From Limosilactobacillus ingluviei DSM 15946 (lineage in GTDB: Bacteria; Bacillota; Bacilli; Lactobacillales; Lactobacillaceae): DNA of 45,208 bases. This document shows positions 1 to 7,403 of this stretch, piece by piece (the first letter of the stretch is position 1; each line of letters begins with the position of its first letter). Location of the stretch: NCBI RefSeq assembly GCF_001435775.1, contig NZ_AZFK01000088.1, forward strand, positions 1 through 45,208, in the 5' to 3' direction. A program made the translations under genes and the position numbers. The notes beneath the pieces were generated by a model. That model saw only the letters and a program-made list of their open reading frames with translations, ran no database searches and was not told where the DNA came from.

Positions 1-93
1 AAAAATGGTACTAACAGGATTTTACTCCCATCAGTACCAAATATTGTAGAACCCTTACTAAAAACGTTTTCATTAATGGACAAGTTAACCTAC

Positions 94-126
94 GAAAAAA
101 GCGACCAGCCTCTGCTGATCGCTTCT
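94..126 (-). terminator. Rho-independent terminator after tRNA-Gln
   Basis: Read on the minus strand, AAGCGATCAG and CTGGTCGCTT pair around a short loop (one mismatch) and are followed by TTTTTTCG. It lies directly downstream of the tRNA-Gln 3' end. Confidence 0.8.
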
Positions 127-132
127 AAAGAG

Positions 133-204
133 TTGGGCTAGCTGGATTCGAACCAGCGCATGACGGTACCAAAAACCGTTGCCTTACCGCTTGGCCATAG
201 CCCA
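133..204 (-). tRNA. tRNA-Gln (anticodon UUG)
   Basis: The 72-nt minus-strand sequence folds as a cloverleaf. The acceptor arms are TGGGCTA and TAGCCCA with discriminator A. The T arm carries GGTTCGAATCC. The 7-nt anticodon loop TTTTGGT, closed by ACGGT/ACCGT, places TTG at the anticodon positions. CCA is not encoded. It has its own promoter and terminator. Confidence 0.96.
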
Positions 205-234
205 ATTTGTAAGTCATCATTTGACGACTTCATT

Positions 235-262
235 AGTATAGCAAATCCAGCGGTAATTGCAA
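235..262 (-). promoter_or_regulatory. Promoter of tRNA-Gln
   Basis: On the minus strand a -35 TTGCAA (257-262) is followed after 16 bases by a -10 TATACT (235-240), about 30 bases before the mature tRNA. Confidence 0.7.
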
Positions 263-294
263 GGGTTACTCCCAACTTTTTTAACATTTTTGGT

Positions 295-3192
295 CTAGGC
301 GCCCCGGTGATGCCGGACCCACCAGGTAATTCCGGCTAACAGTGCGGTCCAGGCCAGACCAATCAAGCTGATGATGGCCCCCACTCGCAAGCCCGGCACG
401 TGGTAGGTCAGCTTAATCCGGTGGTTCCCCGCCGGCAGGGCCAAGCCGACAAAGGCGGTATTGGTCCGCAAGACTGGGGCCGGGTGGCCATCAACGGTCG
501 CCATCCAGCCCTTGGAATACGGAATCGACGAGGTCAAGACCCCGTAGCGCGACGTGGTCAACTGCCCGCTGACCGTGTTCGGCGCGAAATGCAATTTTTT
601 CAGCCCGTGGGCTTGGATTTGGCGCACTTCGCTTTGGTACTTGTCCCCCAGCCGCGCGGCAACCACCTGATACTTCAAATGGTAGGTGCCGAGCTTAGTC
701 GGCTTAAAGGTCAACTGGGTCGGTAGGTGCTTGGCAAAGTAGCCAACGTTCATCGTCCCGTTTTTAACGACCTTAAAGAAGGACAGGACGCTTTGCTTGG
801 GCTGGCTGATCTTTTCGGTCCCGTACTTACTGGTCAGCTGCAGGGTGTAGCTAATGTCCGGCGAACCATTAATGAGGTGGTAGCGCCAGTACTTGTACCA
901 GACCGACTTTTCATTTAGGGCTGCGCCCGGATTAAAGTTGGCGGTTTGCTTAGCGTGGGCCATTTCCGCGGCTAACTGCTGCTTGAGGGTCAGTGGCTGG
1001 TACTTAATCGTCTGAAATTCGACGTGGAGCTCACTTTCCTTAAGTCGCTTGGCAAATTGTTTGTTGGTCAATTGTGGTAAGACCAGCTGGTAGGTCTCCT
1101 CGGCGTCGCGGTAGTGCAAGTTCGCCGGGTTGACCTGGTTAAAGCGGTTGGAAATCAGCTGACTCTTGAGCTTGACGACGTTACCCGTTAAATCCGCCGG
1201 CGTCAGCTTTTGAGCCACGTGGTCTGCAACGACCACCCCACTGGCCAGTGCCCGCTCCTTAGCCGTCGGCCCCAACTGGCGGTACTGGGCCGGGGTGATG
1301 GCGGTGCTTTGCCAATACAAGAGCGGGAAGTTTTGCTGGCTCTTGAGCCGGACGGTTTGGATCGGCGGCAGATCCTCCTTCTTGGTTGCCCCCGCTGGTT
1401 GCTTGGCATTGTAATCGTACTGGGGCGCTGTCGCCTGATCCAAGAAATACCCCTGCGGCCACTTAGTTGCGTTAGCACCGTTGGTTTGGACAAAGAGATA
1501 CTTGACCCCTAAAAAGTTCAGCCAGACGCTCCGGTCATCGACCTGCCGCAGCGGGACGTTGGCCTGGTACTGGGTGTTTTGCAAGTCCTGGCTGAACTGA
1601 CCGAGGTACTGATTTTGCAGCGAGTAGTAGGAATCGATATTGTGCATACCAGTCGTCAAGTCATTATCATTCAAGACGTCGCTGACAATGTCATTTTGGC
1701 TGAGCGTCGAAACCCGGTAGGTCGGCTGCTTACTCAGCCCCTTTTCCAAGCCCCCGTAACGCTGGGTGGTCAAACGCTGGTAGGCGCCGCGCGGCAGCAT
1801 CGCGCTGGCGAAGTCCCCGTTGTACGGGAAGGCGGCGTAAATGGCGTTAAAGCCGGCGTTGGCCAAGATCAAGGCCAGTAGCCACCGCCCCGGGTGGGCC
1901 ACCACCCCCGCGTGAATCAGCCACAACAACAGCAGGCCACCCAACAGGCAGGTCAACGGTACAAAGAGGGCCGCATCATTTTTAAGGAAGTAAGTGGCCA
2001 AGACGACCAGCAGGTAGACCGCGGTCGCCCACGACATTACCAGCAGCTGGTGGCGAGTCAACTCACCGACGTGTTGGAGAAGGAAGCAGACCGCCATGGC
2101 GATCGGCAAATAAATCAGCAAGGTCCAGCGGTTCGAGGCCGCCATCAGCCCATTGAAAAAGGCGCCAACCGCCGGAATCAAAAGCATTACCAAGGCGAGG
2201 GCCAAACTGAGCGCCAACAGCGGGTAGCGTTTAGGCTGCAAGTAAACGTAGACCAGGGCCAAGAAGCCAAAGGAAACAATCCCCAGCGCCGCCCAGAACA
2301 TAAAGGACCACTGGCCGCCGTTAATCAAGGCCTTGGGCAAGAAAAGGTAGTAATACGCCGGGTAGGTCGTCAGCCCATTGGCAAAGGTCGAACCGGCCCG
2401 GGTGGAATTCATGACGGTCAAAATTTCTGGTACTAACAAGACCGCGCTTAACAGCAGACTCGTCACCGTCGCCAAGCCCAGCTTCAAGATGGTGACCCCG
2501 TAGTCCAAGCGCCCCCGGTAATGGGTCAGCACCCGCAAAACCAGGAACAAGAAGGTCCCGATCCCCAGCACGTAGGCCAGGTAGTAATTATTGACCAGCA
2601 TCCAGACAAAGGCCCCGGCCAGCGGCCACCACGAGCCCCCCTGCAGAATCCGTTCGACCTGCACGACTAAGAGCGGGAACAGGATGAAGGTGGTGGTAAA
2701 AAAGGGCTGGGCTAAGCTGGCGTAGAGCAGGTAAGAATTAACCAGGTAGACGACCGCCCCGGCCACGATCACCCAATCGGCCAGCTTAAAGTGGCGGGCA
2801 AACCAGACAAAGGCCAGCCCGGCACAGTACAGGCGCAGCACCACCATCACCTGGTAGGCCAAGACCATTTTGCCAGCCGGAAACAGCAGGGCCAGGTAGG
2901 CAAAGACGTCCCCGATCGTGTAATAAGAAAAGATCGCAAAGGTATCCGACCCCAGCCCCATCCGCCAGGACCACCACTGGTGCGGGCCCAACGGGTGGGT
3001 CAAAAAGTGTAAGACGGCCTTGCGATATTCAATCAAGAGCGGGACGTGTTGATTGAGCGGATCCTTATTCCAAATCAAGCTGTTGCCCGTCACCAGGTAG
3101 GTGCCGTACATACAAGCCGCAATTAAAATAAAGACCAGGCTATACAGCAGATAGACCCGGCGCTGCTTGGACTGGGCAAATGAAAATTCCAT
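295..3192 (-). CDS. YfhO family polytopic membrane protein
   Basis: This 965-residue integral membrane protein belongs to the YfhO family, which is linked in Firmicutes to glycosylation of cell-surface polymers (lipoteichoic acid in Bacillus and Listeria). The N-terminal half has a GT-C-like layout of many hydrophobic helices (from about residue 15 to 460), with a first extracellular loop holding a WNKDPLNQHVP stretch near the first helix. A large polar extracytoplasmic domain follows (about 470-925), and a last helix near 940 ends in a WWVRHHRGA tail. The start has a good AAGGGGAA Shine-Dalgarno just upstream. It stands alone between two tRNA genes in the same orientation, and the tRNA-Pro terminator insulates it from behind. 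The substrate cannot be read from sequence. Confidence 0.85.
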   Translation of the reverse strand: MEFSFAQSKQRRVYLLYSLVFILIAACMYGTYLVTGNSLIWNKDPLNQHVPLLIEYRKAVLHFLTHPLGPHQWWSWRMGLGSDTFAIFSYYTIGDVFAYLALLFPAGKMVLAYQVMVVLRLYCAGLAFVWFARHFKLADWVIVAGAVVYLVNSYLLYASLAQPFFTTTFILFPLLVVQVERILQGGSWWPLAGAFVWMLVNNYYLAYVLGIGTFLFLVLRVLTHYRGRLDYGVTILKLGLATVTSLLLSAVLLVPEILTVMNSTRAGSTFANGLTTYPAYYYLFLPKALINGGQWSFMFWAALGIVSFGFLALVYVYLQPKRYPLLALSLALALVMLLIPAVGAFFNGLMAASNRWTLLIYLPIAMAVCFLLQHVGELTRHQLLVMSWATAVYLLVVLATYFLKNDAALFVPLTCLLGGLLLLWLIHAGVVAHPGRWLLALILANAGFNAIYAAFPYNGDFASAMLPRGAYQRLTTQRYGGLEKGLSKQPTYRVSTLSQNDIVSDVLNDNDLTTGMHNIDSYYSLQNQYLGQFSQDLQNTQYQANVPLRQVDDRSVWLNFLGVKYLFVQTNGANATKWPQGYFLDQATAPQYDYNAKQPAGATKKEDLPPIQTVRLKSQQNFPLLYWQSTAITPAQYRQLGPTAKERALASGVVVADHVAQKLTPADLTGNVVKLKSQLISNRFNQVNPANLHYRDAEETYQLVLPQLTNKQFAKRLKESELHVEFQTIKYQPLTLKQQLAAEMAHAKQTANFNPGAALNEKSVWYKYWRYHLINGSPDISYTLQLTSKYGTEKISQPKQSVLSFFKVVKNGTMNVGYFAKHLPTQLTFKPTKLGTYHLKYQVVAARLGDKYQSEVRQIQAHGLKKLHFAPNTVSGQLTTSRYGVLTSSIPYSKGWMATVDGHPAPVLRTNTAFVGLALPAGNHRIKLTYHVPGLRVGAIISLIGLAWTALLAGITWWVRHHRGA

Positions 3193-3206
3193 CGTAATTC
3201 CCCTTG

Positions 3207-3248
3207 GTAAAAAATTAACGGCCGTGGTAATTACTTACCACGGCCGTT
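3207..3248 (-). terminator. Strong terminator of tRNA-Pro
   Basis: A perfect 14-bp inverted repeat (AACGGCCGTGGTAA, 4-base loop, then its complement) at 3217-3248 is followed on the minus strand by AATTTTTTACC. It separates tRNA-Pro from the yfhO-type gene. Confidence 0.88.
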
Positions 3249-3254
3249 GATGAA

Positions 3255-3328
3255 TCGGGAAAACAGGATTCGAACCTGCGACCCCCTGGTCCCAAACCAG
3301 GTGCTCTACCAAGCTGAGCTATTTCCCG
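3255..3328 (-). tRNA. tRNA-Pro (anticodon UGG)
   Basis: The 74-nt minus-strand cloverleaf has acceptor arm CGGGAAA paired with TTTCCCG and discriminator A. The T arm is CAGGTTCGAATCCTG. The anticodon stem CCTGG/CCAGG encloses the loop TTTGGGA, giving anticodon TGG. CCA is not encoded. Confidence 0.96.
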
Positions 3329-3365
3329 AAATGAAGTCCTTGTCATTACCTGACAACAGTTAAAT

Positions 3366-3394
3366 ATATTACCGGTCACCAGGGCAAATGTCAA
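3366..3394 (-). promoter_or_regulatory. Promoter of tRNA-Pro
   Basis: On the minus strand a perfect -35 TTGACA (3389-3394) stands 17 bases from a -10 TAATAT (3366-3371), about 38 bases upstream of the tRNA. Confidence 0.8.
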
Positions 3395-3536
3395 CCACTT
3401 TTGTTAATTTTTTTAAGCTCGCTTCCCCACCGCAAAATTTACCCCAGCAGGGCCGTCGTTTCCGCTGGAACACTGGTGGGCGCAGCATGCCGGTGACAGG
3501 GGACGGACTGTCCCCCGCCCCCGAAAGCTCACCGGC
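3395..3536 (-). ncRNA. Candidate structured RNA of unknown family
   Basis: This GC-rich intergenic stretch has no credible ORF but clear dyads. On the minus strand GCCGGTGA (3529-3536) pairs perfectly with TCACCGGC (3489-3496). Within that arm GGGGAC (3510-3515) and GTCCCC (3499-3504) enclose a 5-base loop. Further downstream CCAGC/GCTGG and CCCACC/GGTGGG can form a second, nested arm. An extended -10 lies directly upstream at 3540-3548. No 3' U-run was found before the tRNA-Pro promoter, so the RNA may be a leader that reads into tRNA-Pro. I could not match it to SRP RNA, 6S RNA or a T-box. Confidence 0.35.
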
Positions 3537-3539
3537 TCT

Positions 3540-3548
3540 ATTATACCA
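3540..3548 (-). promoter_or_regulatory. Extended -10 promoter before the structured stretch
   Basis: The minus strand reads TGG-TATAAT, a perfect extended -10. There is no good -35 at 17 bases. It would start transcripts near 3533, at the edge of the first hairpin arm. Confidence 0.55.
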
Positions 3549-3596
3549 GACCGCTGGGCGGGGGCTGGTTAAATTTTGGCAAAGTCCCGCGGCAAT

Positions 3597-3630
3597 TCAA
3601 AACGCCCAGCTCTTCTGCTGAGCTGGGCGT
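3597..3630 (-). terminator. Terminator after the 53-residue ORF
   Basis: ACGCCCAGCTC and its perfect complement (3602-3612 and 3620-3630) form an 11-bp stem with a 7-base loop. On the minus strand it is followed by TTTTGAATT. Confidence 0.75.
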
Positions 3631-3680
3631 CTAAATGCGCTTAAGCCGTGATAACAAGTACCCCGAATTGGATTAACTAC

Positions 3681-3842
3681 CTAAACTTCCCAAACCCGCA
3701 ATTCCACCACCACCGCTAAAAGGGCTTCAAAATCACTTCGATCAAAGCCCAAGCGTACCATCTGTTGTTGTAATTGCTTTTCGGTGGCCAAACTGGCCCC
3801 AGGCTGACTGGCCAACTGCAACCAATGGGTAAATTCCTGCAT
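3681..3842 (-). CDS. Small uncharacterised protein (53 aa)
   Basis: An ATG at 3842 follows a very strong GGGAGGAAATGAC ribosome binding site and opens a 53-codon frame ending in TAG. The product begins MQEFTHWLQL and ends RVWEV. It is Gln-rich in the middle and then predicted helical, with a hydrophobic ALLAVVVEL stretch too short to be a clear membrane segment. It lies between the thiE terminator and a terminator of its own, in the same direction as the thi operon, so it may be reached by read-through or by a weak promoter in the 50-base gap. I do not recognise the family and assign no function. Support comes from the ribosome binding site, the bracketing terminators and the absence of a competing frame. 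Confidence 0.6.
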   Translation of the reverse strand: MQEFTHWLQLASQPGASLATEKQLQQQMVRLGFDRSDFEALLAVVVELRVWEV

Positions 3843-3858
3843 GTCATTTCCTCCCAAC

Positions 3859-3894
3859 GAAAAAAAGTAGGTCCCCTTTTAAAGGCCCTACTTT
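3859..3894 (-). terminator. Terminator at the end of thiMDE
   Basis: The minus strand reads AAAGTAGG, an A/G-rich loop region with partial inner pairing, then CCTACTTT followed by TTTTC. It lies 25 bases past the thiE stop. Confidence 0.75.
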
Positions 3895-3919
3895 ATATAT
3901 ACGCGGTTTCGGCTGATTT

Positions 3920-4579
3920 TTAACTTTTAATTTTGGTATATTTGGCAAATTGACGCGTCGCTTTGGCCACATCATGGGCCCCCAGCACCAACGAAATCAC
4001 CGCCGTCCCGGCCACCCCGGTGGTCCAGACGGTTGCTAAATTGGTTGCGCTAAGACCGCCGATTGCCACGACCGGGTGGCGACTTTGAGCTACCAACGCC
4101 GCTAGCCCCGCAACCCCTAGGGCCGGATCGGCATCCGCCTTCGAAGTCGTCGGAAAGACTGGTCCACTGCCTACATAGGCCACCCCAGCTAATTGATTGG
4201 CCCGCGCCAACTGGCCCGCCGTCGCACAAGAGTAGCCGACAAAGAGCCCCGCGGCTTGGGCGGCCGTGAGCACCGCTTCAATTCCCTGGTCGCGTTGGCC
4301 GACGTGAATCCCGTCCGCCCCCAGCTCGCGGGCCAGGGCGAGGTCGTCATCGACCACGAAGGGACAATCGTACTGGCGACATAGAGCGCGCAACCGATGT
4401 CCCAACTGGATCCGAGCTCCCCCGGTCAAAGCGCCAGGTCCCTTTTCCCGGTACTGAAACATGGTAATGCCGTTTTGCAAGGCGACTTCAACTTTGGCTA
4501 ACAGCTGGTCGGGCCGCCCCTGGGTATCCTGGCTCCCACCCACCAAGTAGGCCTTTAACATCGTGGTTTCAAATCTCAT
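3920..4579 (-). CDS. thiE: Thiamine-phosphate synthase
   Basis: ThiE couples HMP pyrophosphate with thiazole phosphate to give thiamine phosphate, the last joining step of thiamine synthesis. The 219-residue product has the family's TIM-barrel signatures in order: MFQYREKG near the N terminus, the FVVDDDLALA metal-site region, GADGIHVGQRD, and late YVGSGPVFPT-TSKADAD and VVAIGGL phosphate-binding motifs. A longer in-frame extension reaching into thiD exists, but the start at 4579 (MRFETTMLKAYLVGG) matches the normal ThiE N terminus and lies 5 bases after the thiD stop, which fits translational coupling. The Shine-Dalgarno is weak. It is the last gene of thiMDE. No de novo thiazole or pyrimidine genes are here, so the operon points to salvage. 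Confidence 0.95.
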   Translation of the reverse strand: MRFETTMLKAYLVGGSQDTQGRPDQLLAKVEVALQNGITMFQYREKGPGALTGGARIQLGHRLRALCRQYDCPFVVDDDLALARELGADGIHVGQRDQGIEAVLTAAQAAGLFVGYSCATAGQLARANQLAGVAYVGSGPVFPTTSKADADPALGVAGLAALVAQSRHPVVAIGGLSATNLATVWTTGVAGTAVISLVLGAHDVAKATRQFAKYTKIKS

Positions 4580-4584
4580 TTTTA

Positions 4585-5385
4585 CTACACCGCCCAATGA
4601 TTTAAGGGACCATGCCCGTGCCCCACTTGAATGCCTTCCCGAATTGTTGCCGTGACGTAGGCCTTGGCCACCCGGATCGCCGTTGCCAAGTCGACTCCCT
4701 TGGCTAATTCCGCCGTAATGCAAGCCGAAATCGTATCGCCAGTGCCGTGGGTATTAGCGGTCGCCACCCGCGGACTGGTCAGCCAAAAGTCCCGTCCGTT
4801 TGCCAGTAAGACGTAATCCACCGCCGCTTGGTCTGCGCCCAAGTGACCACCCTTGACCAAGACATTGGCCGCTCCCAGGGCCTGCAAGTGTTCAGCCGCC
4901 TGGCGCATCTGGGCTTCCGTCCGGATCTTTTGGCCGGTTAAAACCTCGGCCTCGGGTAGGTTTGGCGTGATTAAAGTGGCCAACGGCAAGAGCTGGTCGC
5001 GGACGGTGGCCACGGCCTCATCAGCCAAGAGCGGCGCCCCACCCTTGGCAATCATCACCGGATCAACGGTTAGCGGACCAAAGTCGTAGCGCTGCAGGTT
5101 TTGGACCACCGTTTGGACCGTCTGGGAATCAGCCAACATCCCGGTTTTGACTGCTTTAATTTGGAGGTCCTCCGCCAAAGCAGCAAACTGAGCATCAATC
5201 ATGGCCGGGGGTAGGACCTGGGCCCTTTGGACGCCGCGGGTATTTTGGGCCGTGATTGCTACCAAAACGGTAGTTGCAAAGACGTGGCGCATTTGCATCG
5301 TCTTCAAATCCGCCTGCATCCCGGCCCCACCACCGGAATCAGAACCCGCGATTGAGAGGGCCTGGGGAAATTGTGGCTTAGTCAT
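4585..5385 (-). CDS. thiD: Hydroxymethylpyrimidine/phosphomethylpyrimidine kinase
   Basis: ThiD phosphorylates HMP to HMP-P and then HMP-PP, the pyrimidine substrate of ThiE. The 266-residue ribokinase-fold protein shows [21 protein letters not shown] at the N terminus (substrate and phosphate loop), [31 protein letters not shown] and the late NTHGTGDT(I)SACI anion-hole and catalytic-Asp motif. I chose the ATG at 5385 (MTKPQF) because it starts the conserved region and overlaps the end of thiM by 8 bases (ATGACTAA). An in-frame upstream ATG at 5427 would add an unconserved 14-residue tail. The middle position in the operon and the overlap indicate co-translation with thiM. Confidence 0.95.
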   Translation of the reverse strand: MTKPQFPQALSIAGSDSGGGAGMQADLKTMQMRHVFATTVLVAITAQNTRGVQRAQVLPPAMIDAQFAALAEDLQIKAVKTGMLADSQTVQTVVQNLQRYDFGPLTVDPVMIAKGGAPLLADEAVATVRDQLLPLATLITPNLPEAEVLTGQKIRTEAQMRQAAEHLQALGAANVLVKGGHLGADQAAVDYVLLANGRDFWLTSPRVATANTHGTGDTISACITAELAKGVDLATAIRVAKAYVTATIREGIQVGHGHGPLNHWAV

Positions 5386-6148
5386 TAGTCTGCACCGCCT
5401 TTCCAAAGTCGTGTGGGGCTTGAGCAAGCACCGTCAGAAAATTGCTCAGCCAGTGCCCAAGCTGCCCGTCATCCGCCTGGGCGCCGGCCTGACCAAAGTA
5501 GGCCGTCCCTAATTCGGCCGCCGTCAAGGGGGCCATTGGCAAGGTCAAGCAACCGGCTAAAAAGGCCGATAACATATCCCCGGTCCCAACCACTTTGGGC
5601 ATCAGCGGACTGCCGCCAGGCAGCGCCTTGGTATGCTGGCCATCACTGACGTAATCGACCGGGCCCGACAAAACGACCAGACAAGCGTGGCGCTTGGCAC
5701 AGGCCGCTGCCACCTGGGCCAAGTTGGACTCGGCCCCCGCGTCAATCCCGTGACCATGGCTGGTTGCCCCCGCCAAAACCGCAATCTCGCTGGCGTTGCC
5801 CCGAATCAGGGTTACCGGGCCGGCCAAAAGCTCGGTGATCAGCTGCCGGCGTGCCTGGCTGGCCCCGACCGCCACGGGATCCAGGACCAACGGCTTCTTG
5901 AGTTGGCGCGCGGCGGTAACAACGGCACGTAAGAGGGCCGCTTGTTCGGCCCCAACCGAGCCGATATTGACGACCACGGCATCCGCCAAGGCCACCAATT
6001 CCGCGGCTTCGGCCGGGTCGCTCGGCATCAAGGGCGACATTCCTGCCGCACTGAGGCAATTAGCGACGGCCCCGGCGGTGATAAAATTCGTGACCGCTAA
6101 CACTAGCGGTCGCCGTTGCTGCAGACTAGTAATTAATTGAACTTCCAT
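5378..6148 (-). CDS. thiM: Hydroxyethylthiazole kinase
   Basis: ThiM phosphorylates the thiamine breakdown product 4-methyl-5-hydroxyethylthiazole, a salvage step, and supplies ThiE. The 256-residue product has the family layout: [18 protein letters not shown] substrate loop near residue 20, PSDPAEA, the LDPVAVGAS motif in the middle, [11 protein letters not shown], and the nucleotide/catalytic [13 protein letters not shown] motif near residue 190. The start at 6148 has an AAAGGAAATGG ribosome binding site. It is the first gene behind the TPP riboswitch, so it should be shut off when thiamine pyrophosphate is plentiful. Its last 8 bases overlap thiD. Confidence 0.95.
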   Translation of the reverse strand: MEVQLITSLQQRRPLVLAVTNFITAGAVANCLSAAGMSPLMPSDPAEAAELVALADAVVVNIGSVGAEQAALLRAVVTAARQLKKPLVLDPVAVGASQARRQLITELLAGPVTLIRGNASEIAVLAGATSHGHGIDAGAESNLAQVAAACAKRHACLVVLSGPVDYVSDGQHTKALPGGSPLMPKVVGTGDMLSAFLAGCLTLPMAPLTAAELGTAYFGQAGAQADDGQLGHWLSNFLTVLAQAPHDFGKAVQTND

Positions 6149-6186
6149 TTGCCATTTCCTTTCCGGAACGGCCAGGCCGGGAAACG

Positions 6187-6225
6187 AAAAAACGCGTTGC
6201 GATGAGTCAACTCACCCGCAACGCG
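6187..6225 (-). terminator. Riboswitch-controlled terminator
   Basis: CGCGTTGCG and CGCAACGCG (6217-6225 and 6193-6201) form a perfect 9-bp stem whose loop can pair further (GTGAGTTGACTCA). TTTTTTCG follows on the minus strand. It sits between the TPP aptamer and thiM and is the likely expression platform. Confidence 0.88.
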
Positions 6226-6334
6226 CGATCCCTACTTGATCGGCTTGGTAACGTCCCTTCGCGAGTCTTAACTCCCAGGTTCAATGGATCCGTACGTTTG
6301 CGTACATCTCAGCCCGGCTCACGGGCACTCCAGT
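6226..6334 (-). promoter_or_regulatory. TPP riboswitch (thi box)
   Basis: The minus-strand leader carries the conserved thi-box elements in order: GGAGTGCC, GGGCTGAGAT, then TTGAACCTGGGAGTTAAGAC and CGCGAAGGGA. The CTGAGA and ACCTG cores bind the pyrimidine side and the GCGAAGGGA side closes the aptamer. The terminator follows directly, so TPP binding is expected to favour termination before thiM. Confidence 0.95.
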
Positions 6335-6350
6335 TACTTAAATTAGTCTA

Positions 6351-6379
6351 ATTATAACCCTTTTTTCACATCACGGCAA
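6351..6379 (-). promoter_or_regulatory. Promoter of thiMDE
   Basis: The minus strand has TTGCCG (6374-6379), a 17-base spacer and a perfect TATAAT (6351-6356), about 20 bases before the aptamer. The -35 lies inside the last codons of apbE. Confidence 0.75.
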
Positions 6380-7295
6380 CTGCGCCGGGCCCGGCGCACT
6401 GGGTTAGTCGTCCGGCCTGATCAATCACGATCGCCCGGACTTGGGGCAATTGGGCCACCGTTTGCTCAATCGTCGCCCGGTCCTGGCCAAAGAGCATCGT
6501 CGTCCAAATTTCGCCATCAACTGAGCGTGGCGAGATGATCGACAGACTGGTGATCTGGGCCGGGGTTGGGTAGCCAGTGTGCTTATCAAAAATATGGTGG
6601 TAAAAATGATTGTGCGCCTTTAAATTCCGTTGGTAGATCCCGGAGGTCACGATCGATTGGTCGCGCAAATTCAAGACCCGCCGGTAAGTCCCCAGCGGCT
6701 GGGCTGGATCTTGTAGGCCAACGTGCCAATTACCATCGGCATTGGTCCGCTTGCCGCCGATCACCACAACGTTGCCGCCCAGGTTCAGCAAGGCTGACTT
6801 AACCCCCGCGGCGCGCAAAAAATCGGTCAGCAAATCGGCAATGTAGCCCTTGGCCAGCGCGCCGAGATCAAGCTCCATCCCCGGTTGGGTCAAGTAGACC
6901 GTTTGCCGCTGAGCATCCAATTCAATCTGGTGCGGGTCCGTCAGGGCCAGGCGGGCCTGGATCTGTTCATCACTAGGCTTATGGGCGTCAGCAAAGCCAA
7001 TGTGCCAGAGTTTAACCAGCGGACCGAGGGCAATATTGAGATTGCCGTCCGGCCTTAAACTGTACTTTTTGCCCAGGGCAATCAAGTCAAATAATTCCGG
7101 GGCCACTGCAACGGGGGCCACGCCGGCCTGGTGGTTGACCTGCATTAATTCGGCCGCCTCATCATTGGCCGAGAAGCGGTGCTCGTATAGTTTCAGCCGC
7201 GCGACCACCGAATCGGCCAGCGCCTCCCCCTTAGGATCATCAATTTGTACGTCAATTACGGTCCCCATCAAGTGGACCCGGCGGGTTGCCATCAT
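6366..7295 (-). CDS. apbE: FAD:protein FMN transferase (ApbE family)
   Basis: ApbE-type enzymes move FMN from FAD to a Thr or Ser of a target flavoprotein with release of AMP. The 309-residue product has the family signatures: MGTVIDVQI at the start, ALGPLVKLW near 90, LDLGALAKGYIAD near 150 and LLNLGGNVVVIGG near 175, with the metal-binding TSGIYQRN and HIFDKHTGYP regions later. No lipoprotein or Sec signal is visible, unlike FmnB of the extracellular electron transfer locus, so it should act in the cytoplasm. No obvious flavinylated partner is next to it. It has its own promoter and follows a strong terminator. A GGAAGG ribosome binding site supports the ATG at 7295; the next codon is also ATG. 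It ends inside the thi promoter without its own terminator. Confidence 0.92.
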   Translation of the reverse strand: MMATRRVHLMGTVIDVQIDDPKGEALADSVVARLKLYEHRFSANDEAAELMQVNHQAGVAPVAVAPELFDLIALGKKYSLRPDGNLNIALGPLVKLWHIGFADAHKPSDEQIQARLALTDPHQIELDAQRQTVYLTQPGMELDLGALAKGYIADLLTDFLRAAGVKSALLNLGGNVVVIGGKRTNADGNWHVGLQDPAQPLGTYRRVLNLRDQSIVTSGIYQRNLKAHNHFYHHIFDKHTGYPTPAQITSLSIISPRSVDGEIWTTMLFGQDRATIEQTVAQLPQVRAIVIDQAGRLTQCAGPGAVAVM

Positions 7296-7333
7296 TTGCC
7301 GTCCTTCCTTTCTTTTGGTAAGTCGTTATTTCC

Positions 7334-7361
7334 AGTGTACCCCAGGCCAGCCCGCTTGCAA
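7334..7361 (-). promoter_or_regulatory. Promoter of apbE
   Basis: On the minus strand TTGCAA (7356-7361) and TACACT (7334-7339) are separated by 16 bases, between the upstream terminator and the apbE start. Confidence 0.55.
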
Positions 7362-7365
7362 AGCA

Positions 7366-7390
7366 TTAAAAAAGGCGGGCCGCACCCGCC
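7366..7390 (-). terminator. Terminator of the pxp operon
   Basis: GGCGGG, a 5-base loop and CCCGCC are followed by TTTTTTAA on the minus strand, 14 bases after the ycsG stop. It separates the operon from apbE. Confidence 0.85.
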
Positions 7391-7403
7391 CCGCCGAATA
7401 ACA

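Noticed and set aside
1894-2436. 180-codon ORF on the plus strand inside the YfhO-type gene
   Set aside because: Gln/Arg-rich translation with no family features and no ribosome binding site. It is the reverse shadow of a GC-rich membrane protein gene.
3395-3536. T-box leader, SRP RNA or 6S RNA upstream of tRNA-Pro
   Set aside because: No T-box sequence, no SRP GGAA-type conserved helix and no 6S-like central bubble could be found. Left as an unknown structured stretch.
3388-3621. 77-codon plus-strand ORF between tRNA-Pro and the 53-residue gene
   Set aside because: It crosses perfect hairpins, a promoter and a terminator of the other strand, has no Shine-Dalgarno and no recognisable protein features.
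4580-4723. N-terminal extension of thiE into thiD
   Set aside because: The extra 48 residues are unconserved and Gly-rich. The normal ThiE N terminus begins at 4579.
6366-7295. ApbE as FmnB of the flavin-based extracellular electron transfer locus
   Set aside because: No lipoprotein or Sec signal and none of the eet/ppl genes nearby. A cytoplasmic ApbE is the simpler reading.
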